A DNA stretch of 64,000 nucleotides from RGIG6919 sp045531905 (GTDB taxonomy: Bacteria > Bacillota > Clostridia > Lachnospirales > Lachnospiraceae), in contig JAZSEY010000006.1 in the NCBI GenBank assembly GCA_045531905.1, positions 159,143 to 223,142 on the forward strand, read 5' to 3'. A program made the translations under genes and the position numbers. This document shows, piece by piece, positions 52,332 to 60,419 of this stretch (its first letter is position 1; each line of letters starts with the position of its first letter). The notes beneath the pieces were generated by a model. It was not told the DNA's origin. It did no database searches and saw only the letters and a program-made list of their open reading frames with translations.

Positions 52332-52659
52332 CTGCATAATAAGGAACTAACAAATAGCAGCCACTTGTTATCTGATCAGAACTAATATTGTTCATCTTCT
52401 TAACTTCTGCAATATAGCTGGCTGTGGATGCATATTCATCAGTCATGTACTCTTCTGCAATGGACCATAAGGTATCTCCATCTTCTACTTGAATGCTGGT
52501 AAAATACTTCTTATTCTGGTTGCTTGCCTTTACTGTCTTTGCGTCAGATAAGATAAAGATGGATGAAAATACTATCATAAACACTGTTATAATAACACAT
52601 GCAATTCGTTGTCTACGAACCACGATGGCTCTTTTTCTTAAACTTTCTGTTCTATTCAT
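52315..52659 (-). CDS. LysM membrane protein, YneA-like (putative SOS division inhibitor)
   Basis: A 114-aa protein: basic N-terminus, one transmembrane helix (IACVIITVFMIVFSSIFIL), and a LysM domain (VEDGDTLWSIAEEYM, ... GCYLLVPY). This is the architecture of Bacillus YneA, which lies divergent from lexA and halts division during DNA damage. Here too it is divergent from lexA, with a consensus promoter whose spacer holds a LexA box. ATG 52659 follows AGGAG. Role inferred from these parallels. Confidence 0.82.
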   Translation of the reverse strand: MNRTESLRKRAIVVRRQRIACVIITVFMIVFSSIFILSDAKTVKASNQNKKYFTSIQVEDGDTLWSIAEEYMTDEYASTASYIAEVKKMNNISSDQITSGCYLLVPYYAEEPLQ

Positions 52660-52697
52660 AACAATCACTCCTATCAAAACGTATGTTCTATGTTTGT

Positions 52698-52726
52698 ATT
52701 ATATAGAACAATTGTTCGCTTGTCAA
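52698..52726 (-). promoter_or_regulatory. Consensus promoter of LysM gene with LexA box in the spacer
   Basis: TTGACA (52726-52721), 17-nt spacer, TATAAT (52703-52698) on the minus strand. The perfect palindrome GAACAATTGTTC (52706-52717) fills the spacer, so LexA binding would fully occlude it. Confidence 0.88.
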
Positions 52727-52735
52727 GCACATTTT

Positions 52736-52816
52736 CGAAAGTTTGTTCGGAAAGTTTGTTCGGAATATTTGTTTGCTTTTTTGCTATTCCTATGATATAA
52801 TGGAACATATATTCGG
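52736..52816 (+). promoter_or_regulatory. lexA promoter with further LexA-like boxes
   Basis: TTGCTT (52773-52778), 17-nt spacer, TATAAT (52796-52801). Upstream, CGAAAGTTTGTTCG (52736-52749) and a second copy 13 bp on (to 52763) resemble CGAAC-N4-GTTCG with mismatched left halves. Just after the -10, GAACATATATTC (52803-52814) is a near-perfect box for autoregulation. Confidence 0.78.
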
Positions 52817-52855
52817 AATAAATATGAATTTTTGATATATTGGAGGTTACATACT

Positions 52856-53470
52856 ATGGCAAATGGTAAGATTTCAGATAAACAACGGGAGATTTTAGAA
52901 TTTATTAAAGAATGTTTATTGAATAAGGGATATCCACCTGCAGTTCGCGAGATTTGTAATGCAGTACATTTAAAGTCCACTTCTTCTGTTCACTCTCATT
53001 TAGAGACATTAGAAAAGAATGGATATATTAGAAGAGACCCTACAAAGCCACGTGCCATTGAGATTTTGGATGATGAATTTGGATTATCTCGTCGCGAATT
53101 AGTGAATGTACCTATTGTTGGAACTGTTACTGCCGGACAACCTATTTTAGCTGTAGAGAATATTGAAGGATATTTCCCTGTTCCACCGGAATACTTACAT
53201 AATAAGGAAACCTTCATGCTGAAGGTGCAAGGTGAAAGTATGATTAATGCGGGCATCTATGATGGTGATCTTGTATTAGTTGCACAGCAGCCAACAGCTT
53301 CGAATTCTGATATTGTTGTTGCTTTAGTTGAAGATTCAGCCACAGTTAAGCGTTTTTACAAAGAAGCTGATCATATCCGCTTACAACCTGAGAATGATTT
53401 TATGGATCCAATCATCGTTCATGATGCTTCTATTCTAGGTAAAGTAATTGGATTATTTAGAAGTTTTTAA
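52856..53470 (+). CDS. lexA: LexA repressor
   Basis: SOS repressor with self-cleavage. Winged HTH at the N-terminus (SDKQREILEFIKE, KSTSSVHSHLETLEKNGYIR), cleavage site in VTAGQP (Ala-Gly), catalytic Ser in QGESMINAGI and Lys in ATVKRFYK. 204 aa. ATG 52856 follows GGAGG. Confidence 0.97.
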   Translation: MANGKISDKQREILEFIKECLLNKGYPPAVREICNAVHLKSTSSVHSHLETLEKNGYIRRDPTKPRAIEILDDEFGLSRRELVNVPIVGTVTAGQPILAVENIEGYFPVPPEYLHNKETFMLKVQGESMINAGIYDGDLVLVAQQPTASNSDIVVALVEDSATVKRFYKEADHIRLQPENDFMDPIIVHDASILGKVIGLFRSF

Positions 53471-53491
53471 TATGTATGCATTATAATATAA

Positions 53492-53538
53492 AAGAAGCCT
53501 ATCAAGTACATTTTCTGTTCTATGATAGACTTCTTTTT
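53492..53538. terminator. Terminator between lexA and the nuclease gene
   Basis: AAGAAGCCTATCA and TGATAGACTTCTT pair with one mismatch around a long loop, followed by TTTATTTTAT on the plus side. Convergent genes share it. Confidence 0.75.
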
Positions 53539-53563
53539 ATTTTATATCTAATTGGTTTACATA

Positions 53564-54115
53564 TTATTTATATTGTGAACTGCTGAATTCTTCATATTGC
53601 CATAAGCCTCTCTCTTGCTCCTTTGCTTCTTCCATTAGCCGATAGAATTCGTCTGCAAAGGCAACATTTGGCTCAATACGCATTGTTGTACAATATCCTT
53701 CTTTTAATAAAATAGCATTTACCATTGTTTCCAGTGATTTATCTAAATATACATATCTTAATTTTCTATCGTATTGGTCAACATCCTCTACATCGCTGAC
53801 AAGATAGACGATTGTTCCCTTTGGCAGCATTGCTTTTGTGTACTCAGAGGCCATATCACCATAAATTGTATTTTTTTCTTCATCTTCATGGACTGATTCT
53901 GGTGTGTTAATTCCAATCAGACGAACGGTGTCATTTTCTCCTGTTTCTAAAAATTTGCATAAAAGAGTGTCACCATCCTTTACTCTTACAATCTCTGCGA
54001 TTTCATAATGAACATTTGATTGTTGATATGGCTCGTTATCAAAGGATTGGGTAAGTGCGCCAATGATAATAATAATACCAATTATTACAGATAATATACT
54101 TTTTAAAGCTTTCAT
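53564..54115 (-). CDS. Secreted thermonuclease-like protein (SNase family)
   Basis: A 183-aa protein with an N-terminal signal or anchor (LKSILSVIIGIIIIIGALTQ) and an SNase domain: VKDGDTLLCKF, RLIGINTPE with catalytic Arg/Glu, and the conserved DQYDRKLRYVYL block. Calcium-dependent hydrolysis of extracellular DNA/RNA is the family activity. Confidence 0.88.
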   Translation of the reverse strand: MKALKSILSVIIGIIIIIGALTQSFDNEPYQQSNVHYEIAEIVRVKDGDTLLCKFLETGENDTVRLIGINTPESVHEDEEKNTIYGDMASEYTKAMLPKGTIVYLVSDVEDVDQYDRKLRYVYLDKSLETMVNAILLKEGYCTTMRIEPNVAFADEFYRLMEEAKEQERGLWQYEEFSSSQYK

Positions 54116-54142
54116 AATTATAATCTCCTCATTGTTTGTTCC

Positions 54143-54170
54143 ATAAAAAAGGAAGGCATTGCCTTCCTTC
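54143..54170 (-). terminator. Terminator of the HD-GYP operon
   Basis: On the minus strand GGAAGGCA and TGCCTTCC around a 2-nt centre, followed by TTTTTTATGG. It lies 7 nt past the stop of the 113-aa gene. Confidence 0.85.
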
Positions 54171-54176
54171 TATACA

Positions 54177-54518
54177 CTATGATAATTCTGGTCCGAAAAC
54201 CATATCACAATAATATCCTTTTTTATTCTCTGCGCATGTAGCATAACGATATCTTACGGATTTTCCTTCGTTATAACGTACAGACATCTCTGAATATGGG
54301 CAGGCAATCAAAGATACTAAGGAACTATACTCTTCTCTTGCTAATTCTACTGAAAATTCTTTTAATTTGATATCAATGATATATCTGTTGAAATTAACAG
54401 TGATGCAGTAAGATGCCACATTCTCTGCTTGATCCAGAGCGAATTTAATAACATTATAGAATTGGTCGCTTACTTGAAGGTGCATTCCCTTCATATATTC
54501 ATTCATAACACGAAACAT
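54177..54518 (-). CDS. Hypothetical protein (113 aa)
   Basis: Soluble alpha/beta protein without recognised domain; contains four cysteines (SYCITVNF, LIACPYS, TCAENKKGYYCD). It follows the HD-GYP gene by 14 nt and ends at a terminator, so the two probably form an operon. No function assigned. Confidence 0.7.
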   Translation of the reverse strand: MFRVMNEYMKGMHLQVSDQFYNVIKFALDQAENVASYCITVNFNRYIIDIKLKEFSVELAREEYSSLVSLIACPYSEMSVRYNEGKSVRYRYATCAENKKGYYCDMVFGPELS

Positions 54519-54532
54519 AGGTTATCCTCATT

Positions 54533-55894
54533 CTAGTAAATACTTTTGTCTGGAATCTCCTCAAGTACCTGAACAAATTCCTGAATGTGCTCCTGAAACA
54601 GTTTTACAACGTCAGGATCAAACTGTGTGCCGCTTCCGCGCACAATCTCGTCATAAGCTTCCTGAACGGACCAGCCTTCCTTGTAGTAACGCTTAGACAT
54701 TAACGCATCAAATACATCGGCAACAGCCATTAATCGAGCAGGATATGCAATCTCAGCACCTCTCATACTCAAATATCCCTTACCATCCCATCTCTCGTGA
54801 TGCTGAAGGGCAATCTCGCTGGCGACATCCATGATATCTCCGGTTGTATTCTTAAGCAAAGCATAGCCATACAAAACATGACTCTTCATGATGTTGTATT
54901 CTTCATCAGTAAGTTTGGATGGTTTATCCAAAATCTCTTCATCGATCATAAGTTTTCCAATATCGTGCATCATGGATGCTGTGCTAAGTTTCTCCACAAA
55001 ATCCTCGGAAAAACCAGATGCACGACCAAGGATGCGCATATATTCCGCCACACGCTTGATGTGTTCACCTGTCATCTTTGATTTGTTCTCAGAAATCTCG
55101 GCAAATGCAAAAATCATTTCCTTTTGATTTCGCTTTACCTCTAAATCACTGTCAATGGCTTCATTTAACATGCGACTGTTACGGTCTACAATGAAAAATG
55201 CAACAATAGACATGGCAATCACAATAAATGTTGCAGGCATTGCAACAAAAATCAGTGCATCTTGAACGTTATTAGTTGTTGCTATCATGTTCTCAAATAA
55301 GCAGAAATATGTACTTAAGACAGAAGAAACAACAGTTGAAAGAATATTGAAAATTGCCGTAAAAATCACTATTTTACGGTTACTATACATAGAAGCAACC
55401 AGTAACGGAAACAGTACAATGGCATAAACATAATAAGACAAGAACGTACTCAATATGCTAACTACAAGCACTGCACACAATATAATCACATAATTTATAA
55501 TTGGCTTATTAATATTGAGTACATCAACTAATAACGTTGGAATCATCAATATTAGCGCACAAGAAGTAAAGCACAAGGTAACTGCTGTAATATCAAGACC
55601 TAAAACTCCGGTAAAATTCAAAGCCCACATAACAACTAAAATATAAATAATCATTCTCATGCACTTTGATACCATCTGATTGGCTTGTGCATTTCTTGAA
55701 TGTAATAATAATTCCCTTTGTTTCTCAAGCTCAGCACCAATCGCAAGTTTCTTTACAGCTCGCCTTTTGCTAGTATCTTCTTTTTTTGCTCGGAACTCTT
55801 CTTCTAACTGATCTAAATCATCTATAATGGAAGCATTCCAATCTAACTGTCTAGTATTTAACTGTCTAGTATTTAACTGTCTGGTATTATCCAT
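54533..55894 (-). CDS. HD-GYP domain membrane protein
   Basis: A 453-aa protein: N-terminal cytoplasmic segment with three NTRQL repeats, about six transmembrane helices (residues 85-240), and a C-terminal HD-GYP domain with HDIGKL, HVLYGYALL and HHERWDGKGY. Most HD-GYP proteins hydrolyse cyclic di-GMP. GAGGAG precedes the ATG. Confidence 0.88.
   Translation of the reverse strand: MDNTRQLNTRQLNTRQLDWNASIIDDLDQLEEEFRAKKEDTSKRRAVKKLAIGAELEKQRELLLHSRNAQANQMVSKCMRMIIYILVVMWALNFTGVLGLDITAVTLCFTSCALILMIPTLLVDVLNINKPIINYVIILCAVLVVSILSTFLSYYVYAIVLFPLLVASMYSNRKIVIFTAIFNILSTVVSSVLSTYFCLFENMIATTNNVQDALIFVAMPATFIVIAMSIVAFFIVDRNSRMLNEAIDSDLEVKRNQKEMIFAFAEISENKSKMTGEHIKRVAEYMRILGRASGFSEDFVEKLSTASMMHDIGKLMIDEEILDKPSKLTDEEYNIMKSHVLYGYALLKNTTGDIMDVASEIALQHHERWDGKGYLSMRGAEIAYPARLMAVADVFDALMSKRYYKEGWSVQEAYDEIVRGSGTQFDPDVVKLFQEHIQEFVQVLEEIPDKSIY
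55845..55889 (-). repeat. 15-bp tandem repeat, three copies, in the HD-GYP gene start
   Basis: AACTGTCTAGTATTT occurs twice exactly and a third time with two changes. Each copy adds five residues (NTRQL) near the N-terminus and keeps the frame. Confidence 0.92.
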
Positions 55895-55920
55895 GTTGTT
55901 CTCCTCATATAAAGGCTCAA

Positions 55921-55955
55921 AAAATAAAAAGCCCTATACTAAATATAAGGCTTTT
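55921..55955 (-). terminator. Terminator downstream of rsfS
   Basis: On the minus strand AAAGCC-T-TATA pairs with TATA-G-GGCTTT, then TTATTTT. It lies 19 nt past the rsfS stop. Confidence 0.8.
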
Positions 55956-55973
55956 CCTAAATCTTGTCAATCT

Positions 55974-56321
55974 TTATAAATCAGCAATTTTCGTGTCTTT
56001 TCCATCTCTCCAAATACGCTCTAAATCATAGAATAATCTATCCTCGGCGGAGAATATATGAACAATGACATCATTAAAATCCATTAGAATCCAATTAGCA
56101 GACTGATATCCTTCTATTTGTTTCGGACGCACTCCAACTTTCGCAAGTTCTTCCTCAACGTTATCAGCCATTGCCTGAACCTGATTATGATTAGAACCAT
56201 CTGCAATGATAAAATAATCTGAAATTACAGATAAGTTTTGGATATCAATAATTTTAATATCCCCTGCTTTTTTATCTTCTAATGCGTCGTAAATTACTTT
56301 TACCATTTCCTTTGCGTTCAC
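55974..56321 (-). CDS. rsfS: Ribosome silencing factor RsfS
   Basis: Binds ribosomal protein L14 and blocks subunit joining in starvation. 115 aa with LEDKKAGDIKIIDI, SDYFIIADGSNHNQVQAMAD, EGYQSANWILMDFNDVIVHIF. GTG 56321 preferred: GGAGG is 8 nt upstream, whereas TTG 56327 is only 2 nt from it. Last gene of the obgE-to-rsfS run. Confidence 0.94.
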   Translation of the reverse strand: MNAKEMVKVIYDALEDKKAGDIKIIDIQNLSVISDYFIIADGSNHNQVQAMADNVEEELAKVGVRPKQIEGYQSANWILMDFNDVIVHIFSAEDRLFYDLERIWRDGKDTKIADL

Positions 56322-56346
56322 GAACAATACCTCCTAAAGTCTAAAC

Positions 56347-56916
56347 CTACGGTTCATTTACATAGTAATCATAGGTTTCCAGTGTAACAGGATCAATACT
56401 ACTTCTGTCTTTATCGTTCAAATAACGGATTGTATTCCTTAGTATATGCACAAGACAAACATCTAAATCCTGAAATGCTTCTTTTCGAATGATTTCCATC
56501 TCAGGAAGCATTTTTCTATTTGGTTCAATATAATCAGCGATATAGATAATCTTATCTAAATCAGACATGTTGGCCTTTCCTGTTGTGTGCCAGGTTATTG
56601 CCGAAAGAATTTCCTCGTCTTCCACTTCGTATTTTTCTTTCGCATAAAATGCACTTAACTTTGCATGTAGCAGTTCGGGATTCTTTTTTTCAAATGCATT
56701 CATTGGAAGATTGTTTTTCTTGCAACGCTCTAATTTTTCCTCGGAGGAAAAATACTTGGCACAATCATGTAACAGTCCGGCAATTGCTGCTTTTTCCACA
56801 TCAACATGAAATTGCATAGCCATAGAAGCTGCTGTATAAGAAACACCAAGAGAATGTTCAAATCGTTTCTTATCCAGTTTTTTCTCTAATTTTTCACGCA
56901 TTCGAATTCTGTCCAT
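56347..56916 (-). CDS. yqeK: YqeK-type HD hydrolase (Ap4A hydrolase)
   Basis: HD-domain enzyme (FEHSLGVSYTA, GLLHDCAKYF, HTTGKANM) that cleaves diadenosine tetraphosphate. 189 aa. Between nadD and rsfS as in other Firmicutes. Confidence 0.93.
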   Translation of the reverse strand: MDRIRMREKLEKKLDKKRFEHSLGVSYTAASMAMQFHVDVEKAAIAGLLHDCAKYFSSEEKLERCKKNNLPMNAFEKKNPELLHAKLSAFYAKEKYEVEDEEILSAITWHTTGKANMSDLDKIIYIADYIEPNRKMLPEMEIIRKEAFQDLDVCLVHILRNTIRYLNDKDRSSIDPVTLETYDYYVNEP

Positions 56917-56925
56917 ACGAATCTC

Positions 56926-57612
56926 CTAATACAATTTGTGCTCCTTAATATATTGGAATACATCCTTAGGTATAACATCTTTAATTTGAAGCATACCAGC
57001 TACTGTTTTCTTTCTTGTAGCAAAGCAAGTTCTAATCTTTTCAGAGGAAATCAGGCCCGTCTGAATCATACCAATCTCTGGTTTGTTTGAATAATCATGT
57101 AATGAAATATCAAATAATTTAGAACAATGCATTGGCATAATTCTGCCAGTTATTTCGAGTTCTGCTTCTATTTTGTTAATCTTATCAACGACCTCTTCCA
57201 CAGAAACTTTTCCTCTTGTTGCTACCAATATATATGCGTGTTCTAAAATCTTCTTTGGTTCTCTCCAATTTAAAAAATTCTCAAGTGAATCTGCACCAAT
57301 GATAAAATAGAACTTATCACCAGGATGGTCGCTTGTAAGTGTATTTAACGTGTCAATAGTGTAGGTAACACCACCACGGTCAATTTCCATCGTATTTAAT
57401 GAAAAATGTGAATAATTCGAAATCGCCATTTCAATCATGCGAACTCTGTCACTTGCTTCTGCCAAAGTAGAATTGTCTTTGTACCCCGGTGTGTTATTTG
57501 GCATAAATAAAACTTCGTCTAATCCAAATTCTTTAAACGCATTTTCAGCAATGTGTAAATGTCCATAATGAATTGGATTAAAAGTACCTCCCATAATACC
57601 AATTTTCTTCAC
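56926..57612 (-). CDS. nadD: Nicotinate-nucleotide adenylyltransferase
   Basis: Adenylates NaMN to deamido-NAD. GGTFNPIHYGHLHIAE contains the HxGH motif; ISSEKIR is the C-terminal ISxTxxR-like motif with Glu at one place. 228 aa. Confidence 0.94.
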   Translation of the reverse strand: MKKIGIMGGTFNPIHYGHLHIAENAFKEFGLDEVLFMPNNTPGYKDNSTLAEASDRVRMIEMAISNYSHFSLNTMEIDRGGVTYTIDTLNTLTSDHPGDKFYFIIGADSLENFLNWREPKKILEHAYILVATRGKVSVEEVVDKINKIEAELEITGRIMPMHCSKLFDISLHDYSNKPEIGMIQTGLISSEKIRTCFATRKKTVAGMLQIKDVIPKDVFQYIKEHKLY

Positions 57613-57670
57613 GTACCTATCTCCTCACTAATCAAAAAAATTTGTTATAACTCATACATTATATAGTATA

Positions 57671-57961
57671 TTACTTAGGTAATTCAATCTTTTTATGGTC
57701 TTTATTCTCTTTATAGAGAACAATTTTTTTGCCAATCACCTGAACTACCTGGCTGTGGGTTCTATCAGCGAGCATTTCTGCCATCTCACGAGGGTCGGCC
57801 TCGCAATTCTTAAGCACATTGATTTTAATTAACTCTCGCTTATTAAAAGTCTCTAAAACCGCCTCAGTAATTTCCGGTGTCATGGCAGATTTACCAATGC
57901 TAAGGATTGGATCAATATTCATTGCAAGGCCTTTTAAATAAGCTCTTTGTTTACTTGTCAT
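57671..57961 (-). CDS. yhbY: YhbY/CRM-domain RNA-binding protein
   Basis: A 96-aa CRM domain protein (KQRAYLKGLAMNIDPILSIG, ALxxRELIKINVL-type segment, VQVIGKKIVLYK) associated with 50S assembly. ATG 57961 follows AAAGGAG. Confidence 0.93.
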   Translation of the reverse strand: MTSKQRAYLKGLAMNIDPILSIGKSAMTPEITEAVLETFNKRELIKINVLKNCEADPREMAEMLADRTHSQVVQVIGKKIVLYKENKDHKKIELPK

Positions 57962-57978
57962 TGTATTACTCCTTTGCA

Positions 57979-59265
57979 TTACTTATAATAATCAAAATCA
58001 AATCCATAAATACGCACGGTATCTCCGTCTTCGATTCCTAAATCTTCCAGTTGCTTTAATATACCATTATCCTTTAAGAAGTTTTGGAAGAATTCAAAGC
58101 CCTTCTCTGACTCCAAATTCGTATATCCAAGCATCTTTTCAATGCGAGGACCTTCACAGCGATATACTTCATCATCTTCATCATACCATACTTCAAAAGG
58201 TAATGTTTCTGTATTAAATTGAGGCACATATTCCTGCTCAAATTCGATTACAGTGTCAGGTGCGTTCTTTAACATCTCATAAACATGCCATAACAGTTCT
58301 TTCACACCCTGACCGGTTGCAGCAGAAATTGGATAGATTTCCATACCCTGCGGCTCAAATTCCTCTTTTAAAAGCTCTATAACAGTTTCGTAGCCTTCCG
58401 GTGTCAATGCATCTACCTTATTAGCAGCAATCACCATAGGACGGGAAGCCAACTCTTCGTTGTAAGCCTTCAATTCGTTATTTATATTGTAAATGTCATT
58501 GATTGGATCTCTACCTTCCACGCTGGCAGCATCCACAACATGAATTAGCACTTTTGTACGCTCGATATGTCGTAAAAACTCATAACCCAGACCAACACCC
58601 TCTGATGCACCTTCTATAATACCTGGAATATCAGCAACCACAAAGCTTTGACCATCCCCTAAATCAACAACACCAAGATTTGGATTCAAGGTTGTGAAAT
58701 GGTAGTTTGCAATCTTTGGTCTTGCATTGGTTGTTCTGGATAAAAAGGTTGATTTGCCAACATTAGGATAACCTAACAAACCAACATCTGCAATTACCTT
58801 GAGTTCTAAAGTAACCCAAAGTTCCTGTGCATCCTGTCCCGGTTGTGCATACTTTGGCGCTTGCATAGTTGAAGTAGCATAATGCTGATTACCATTACCA
58901 CCTCTACCACCTGTTAACAGGACAATTGGCTCTTTTTTATTGGACATATCTAATATTACCTTGCCAGATTCAGCTTCTTTAATAACGGTTCCCGGTGGTA
59001 CCTTTAAAATAATATCGTCACCGTTTGCTCCATGCTGTTTCTTTTTGTTTCCTGGCTGACCGTCTTTTGCGCAGTATTTACGAACATGTCTAAAATTGGT
59101 AAGGGTGTTCATGCCCTCATCCACCATAATAATAACATCTCCGCCTTTTCCGCCGTCACCGCCATCCGGACCACCATCCGGTACATATAACTCACGTCTG
59201 AAACTGACATGGCCGTCTCCGCCTTTTCCGGAACGGATAAATATCTTCGCTCTATCAGCAAACAT
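57979..59265 (-). CDS. obgE: GTPase ObgE
   Basis: Ribosome-assembly and stress GTPase. Glycine-rich Obg fold (GKGGDGHVSFRRE, GGDGGKGGDV), G domain (GYPNVGKSTFL, DIPGIIEGA, AANKVDA) and a C-terminal OCT domain. 428 aa. ATG 59265 preferred over GTG 59274, with AGAGGTG upstream. Confidence 0.97.
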   Translation of the reverse strand: MFADRAKIFIRSGKGGDGHVSFRRELYVPDGGPDGGDGGKGGDVIIMVDEGMNTLTNFRHVRKYCAKDGQPGNKKKQHGANGDDIILKVPPGTVIKEAESGKVILDMSNKKEPIVLLTGGRGGNGNQHYATSTMQAPKYAQPGQDAQELWVTLELKVIADVGLLGYPNVGKSTFLSRTTNARPKIANYHFTTLNPNLGVVDLGDGQSFVVADIPGIIEGASEGVGLGYEFLRHIERTKVLIHVVDAASVEGRDPINDIYNINNELKAYNEELASRPMVIAANKVDALTPEGYETVIELLKEEFEPQGMEIYPISAATGQGVKELLWHVYEMLKNAPDTVIEFEQEYVPQFNTETLPFEVWYDEDDEVYRCEGPRIEKMLGYTNLESEKGFEFFQNFLKDNGILKQLEDLGIEDGDTVRIYGFDFDYYK

Positions 59266-59284
59266 TTCGTTCACCTCTTTCTAT

Positions 59285-59312
59285 AAAAGAAAAAGCCGGA
59301 ATACTCCGGCTT
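59285..59312 (-). terminator. Terminator after rpmA
   Basis: AAGCCGGA and TCCGGCTT around a 4-nt loop, followed on the minus strand by TTTTTC. Separates the L21-Prp-L27 transcript from obgE. Confidence 0.9.
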
Positions 59313-59323
59313 ATCTTCCAATA

Positions 59324-59614
59324 TTACTCGTTAGAAGCTACTGGGTAGATAGAAACCTGTTTCTTATCTCTGCCCTTTCTCTCGAAACGAACAACACCAT
59401 CTACTAAAGCAAATAATGTATCATCTCCACCGCGACCAACATTCACACCTGGGTGAATCTTTGTACCACGCTGTCTATATAAGATGTTACCAGCCTTAAC
59501 GAACTGACCATCTGCTCTCTTAGCACCTAATCTCTTAGCCTCTGAGTCTCTACCGTTCTTAGTAGAACCAACACCCTTTTTATGAGCGAAAAATTGAAGG
59601 TTCAGCTTTAACAT
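59324..59614 (-). CDS. rpmA: 50S ribosomal protein L27 with Prp-cleaved extension
   Basis: 96 aa beginning MLKLNLQFFAHKKGVG. The first nine residues form the Firmicutes-type extension, removed by Prp after the F-F-A region so that HKKG becomes the functional N-terminus near the peptidyl transferase centre. Its protease is encoded just upstream. Confidence 0.97.
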   Translation of the reverse strand: MLKLNLQFFAHKKGVGSTKNGRDSEAKRLGAKRADGQFVKAGNILYRQRGTKIHPGVNVGRGGDDTLFALVDGVVRFERKGRDKKQVSIYPVASNE

Positions 59615-59617
59615 GGT

Positions 59618-59947
59618 TTACACCTCCTTGAATCTGAGTTTCAAAAACTTTTTACCGTATTGTTCTACGGTTTCACTAAGTCCAAGTACAAGTGAATCCA
59701 TAAGAAGAGTTTCTTTTTCGGTTAATTCCGCAAGAAACTTACAGTCTATATATCCTTCTGTTTCATCTGCCTCTACCTGCATCTGTGTGTTTGTTAATAC
59801 ATCAAGTGAATTGATAGTATTGATCACAAGCATAGATACTGCAGCACATACAATGTCACTTCCTGATTCTGCATAGCCTGCATGACCTGAACAAGTCATA
59901 CTCTTATAGTTCCCTGATTTGGATTTTATAATCGTTATGGTTGTCAT
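59618..59947 (-). CDS. prp: Ribosomal-processing cysteine protease Prp
   Basis: A 109-aa protease with the catalytic His in CSGHAGYAESGSD and Cys in IVCAAVSML. Processes L27. It lies between rplU and rpmA, as in all organisms with the extended L27. Confidence 0.95.
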   Translation of the reverse strand: MTTITIIKSKSGNYKSMTCSGHAGYAESGSDIVCAAVSMLVINTINSLDVLTNTQMQVEADETEGYIDCKFLAELTEKETLLMDSLVLGLSETVEQYGKKFLKLRFKEV

Positions 59948-59972
59948 ATTAACCTATTTGGCATACCTTAAA

Positions 59973-60278
59973 TTAAGCGTTGATCTTTTCGATCTTAACC
60001 TGTGTGTATGCTTGTCTGTGACCATTTTTCTTATGGTAACCGGTTTTTCTCTTATACTTGTAAACGATAACCTTACGATACTTGCCCTGATCCATAACAG
60101 TTGCAGTAACGTTAGAGTTAGCTACATCTCCGGCAACCTTAAGCTCACCATCACTGATGGCTACAACCTGGTCAAATGTTACAGTAGCTCCAACTTCTGC
60201 ATCAAGCTTTTCAACTTTGATCACATCACCTTCGGAAACTTTATACTGCTTTCCACCTGTTGCAATGATTGCGTACAT
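59973..60278 (-). CDS. rplU: 50S ribosomal protein L21
   Basis: 101 aa with YAIIATGGKQYKVSEGD at the N-terminus and KRKTGYHKKNGHRQ near the C-terminus. ATG 60278 follows AAGGAGG; the longer frame is spurious. Confidence 0.97.
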   Translation of the reverse strand: MYAIIATGGKQYKVSEGDVIKVEKLDAEVGATVTFDQVVAISDGELKVAGDVANSNVTATVMDQGKYRKVIVYKYKRKTGYHKKNGHRQAYTQVKIEKINA

Positions 60279-60378
60279 AATAGGATACCTCCTTCTCACC
60301 GGCTACGACCGATGTTTCTCGCTAACTACGGTGGTGCATTTAGGGCACACTTACACCTCGTTATGCGGCATACTCATA
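60279..60378 (-). ncRNA. Probable L21 leader RNA
   Basis: The roughly 95-nt leader between the promoter and rplU contains paired segments (GTGTGCCC...GGTGCA type, and CATCGG/CCGGTG arms) and the position matches the autoregulatory L21 leader of Firmicutes. Structure was judged by eye only. Confidence 0.55.
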
Positions 60379-60379
60379 A

Positions 60380-60408
60380 AATATAACATTACAAAGATTT
60401 TATGTCAA
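60380..60408 (-). promoter_or_regulatory. Promoter of the L21-Prp-L27 operon
   Basis: TTGACA, 17-nt spacer, TATATT on the minus strand; a near-consensus strong promoter just past the upstream lipoprotein gene. Confidence 0.9.
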
Positions 60409-60419
60409 GCTATTTTTTA

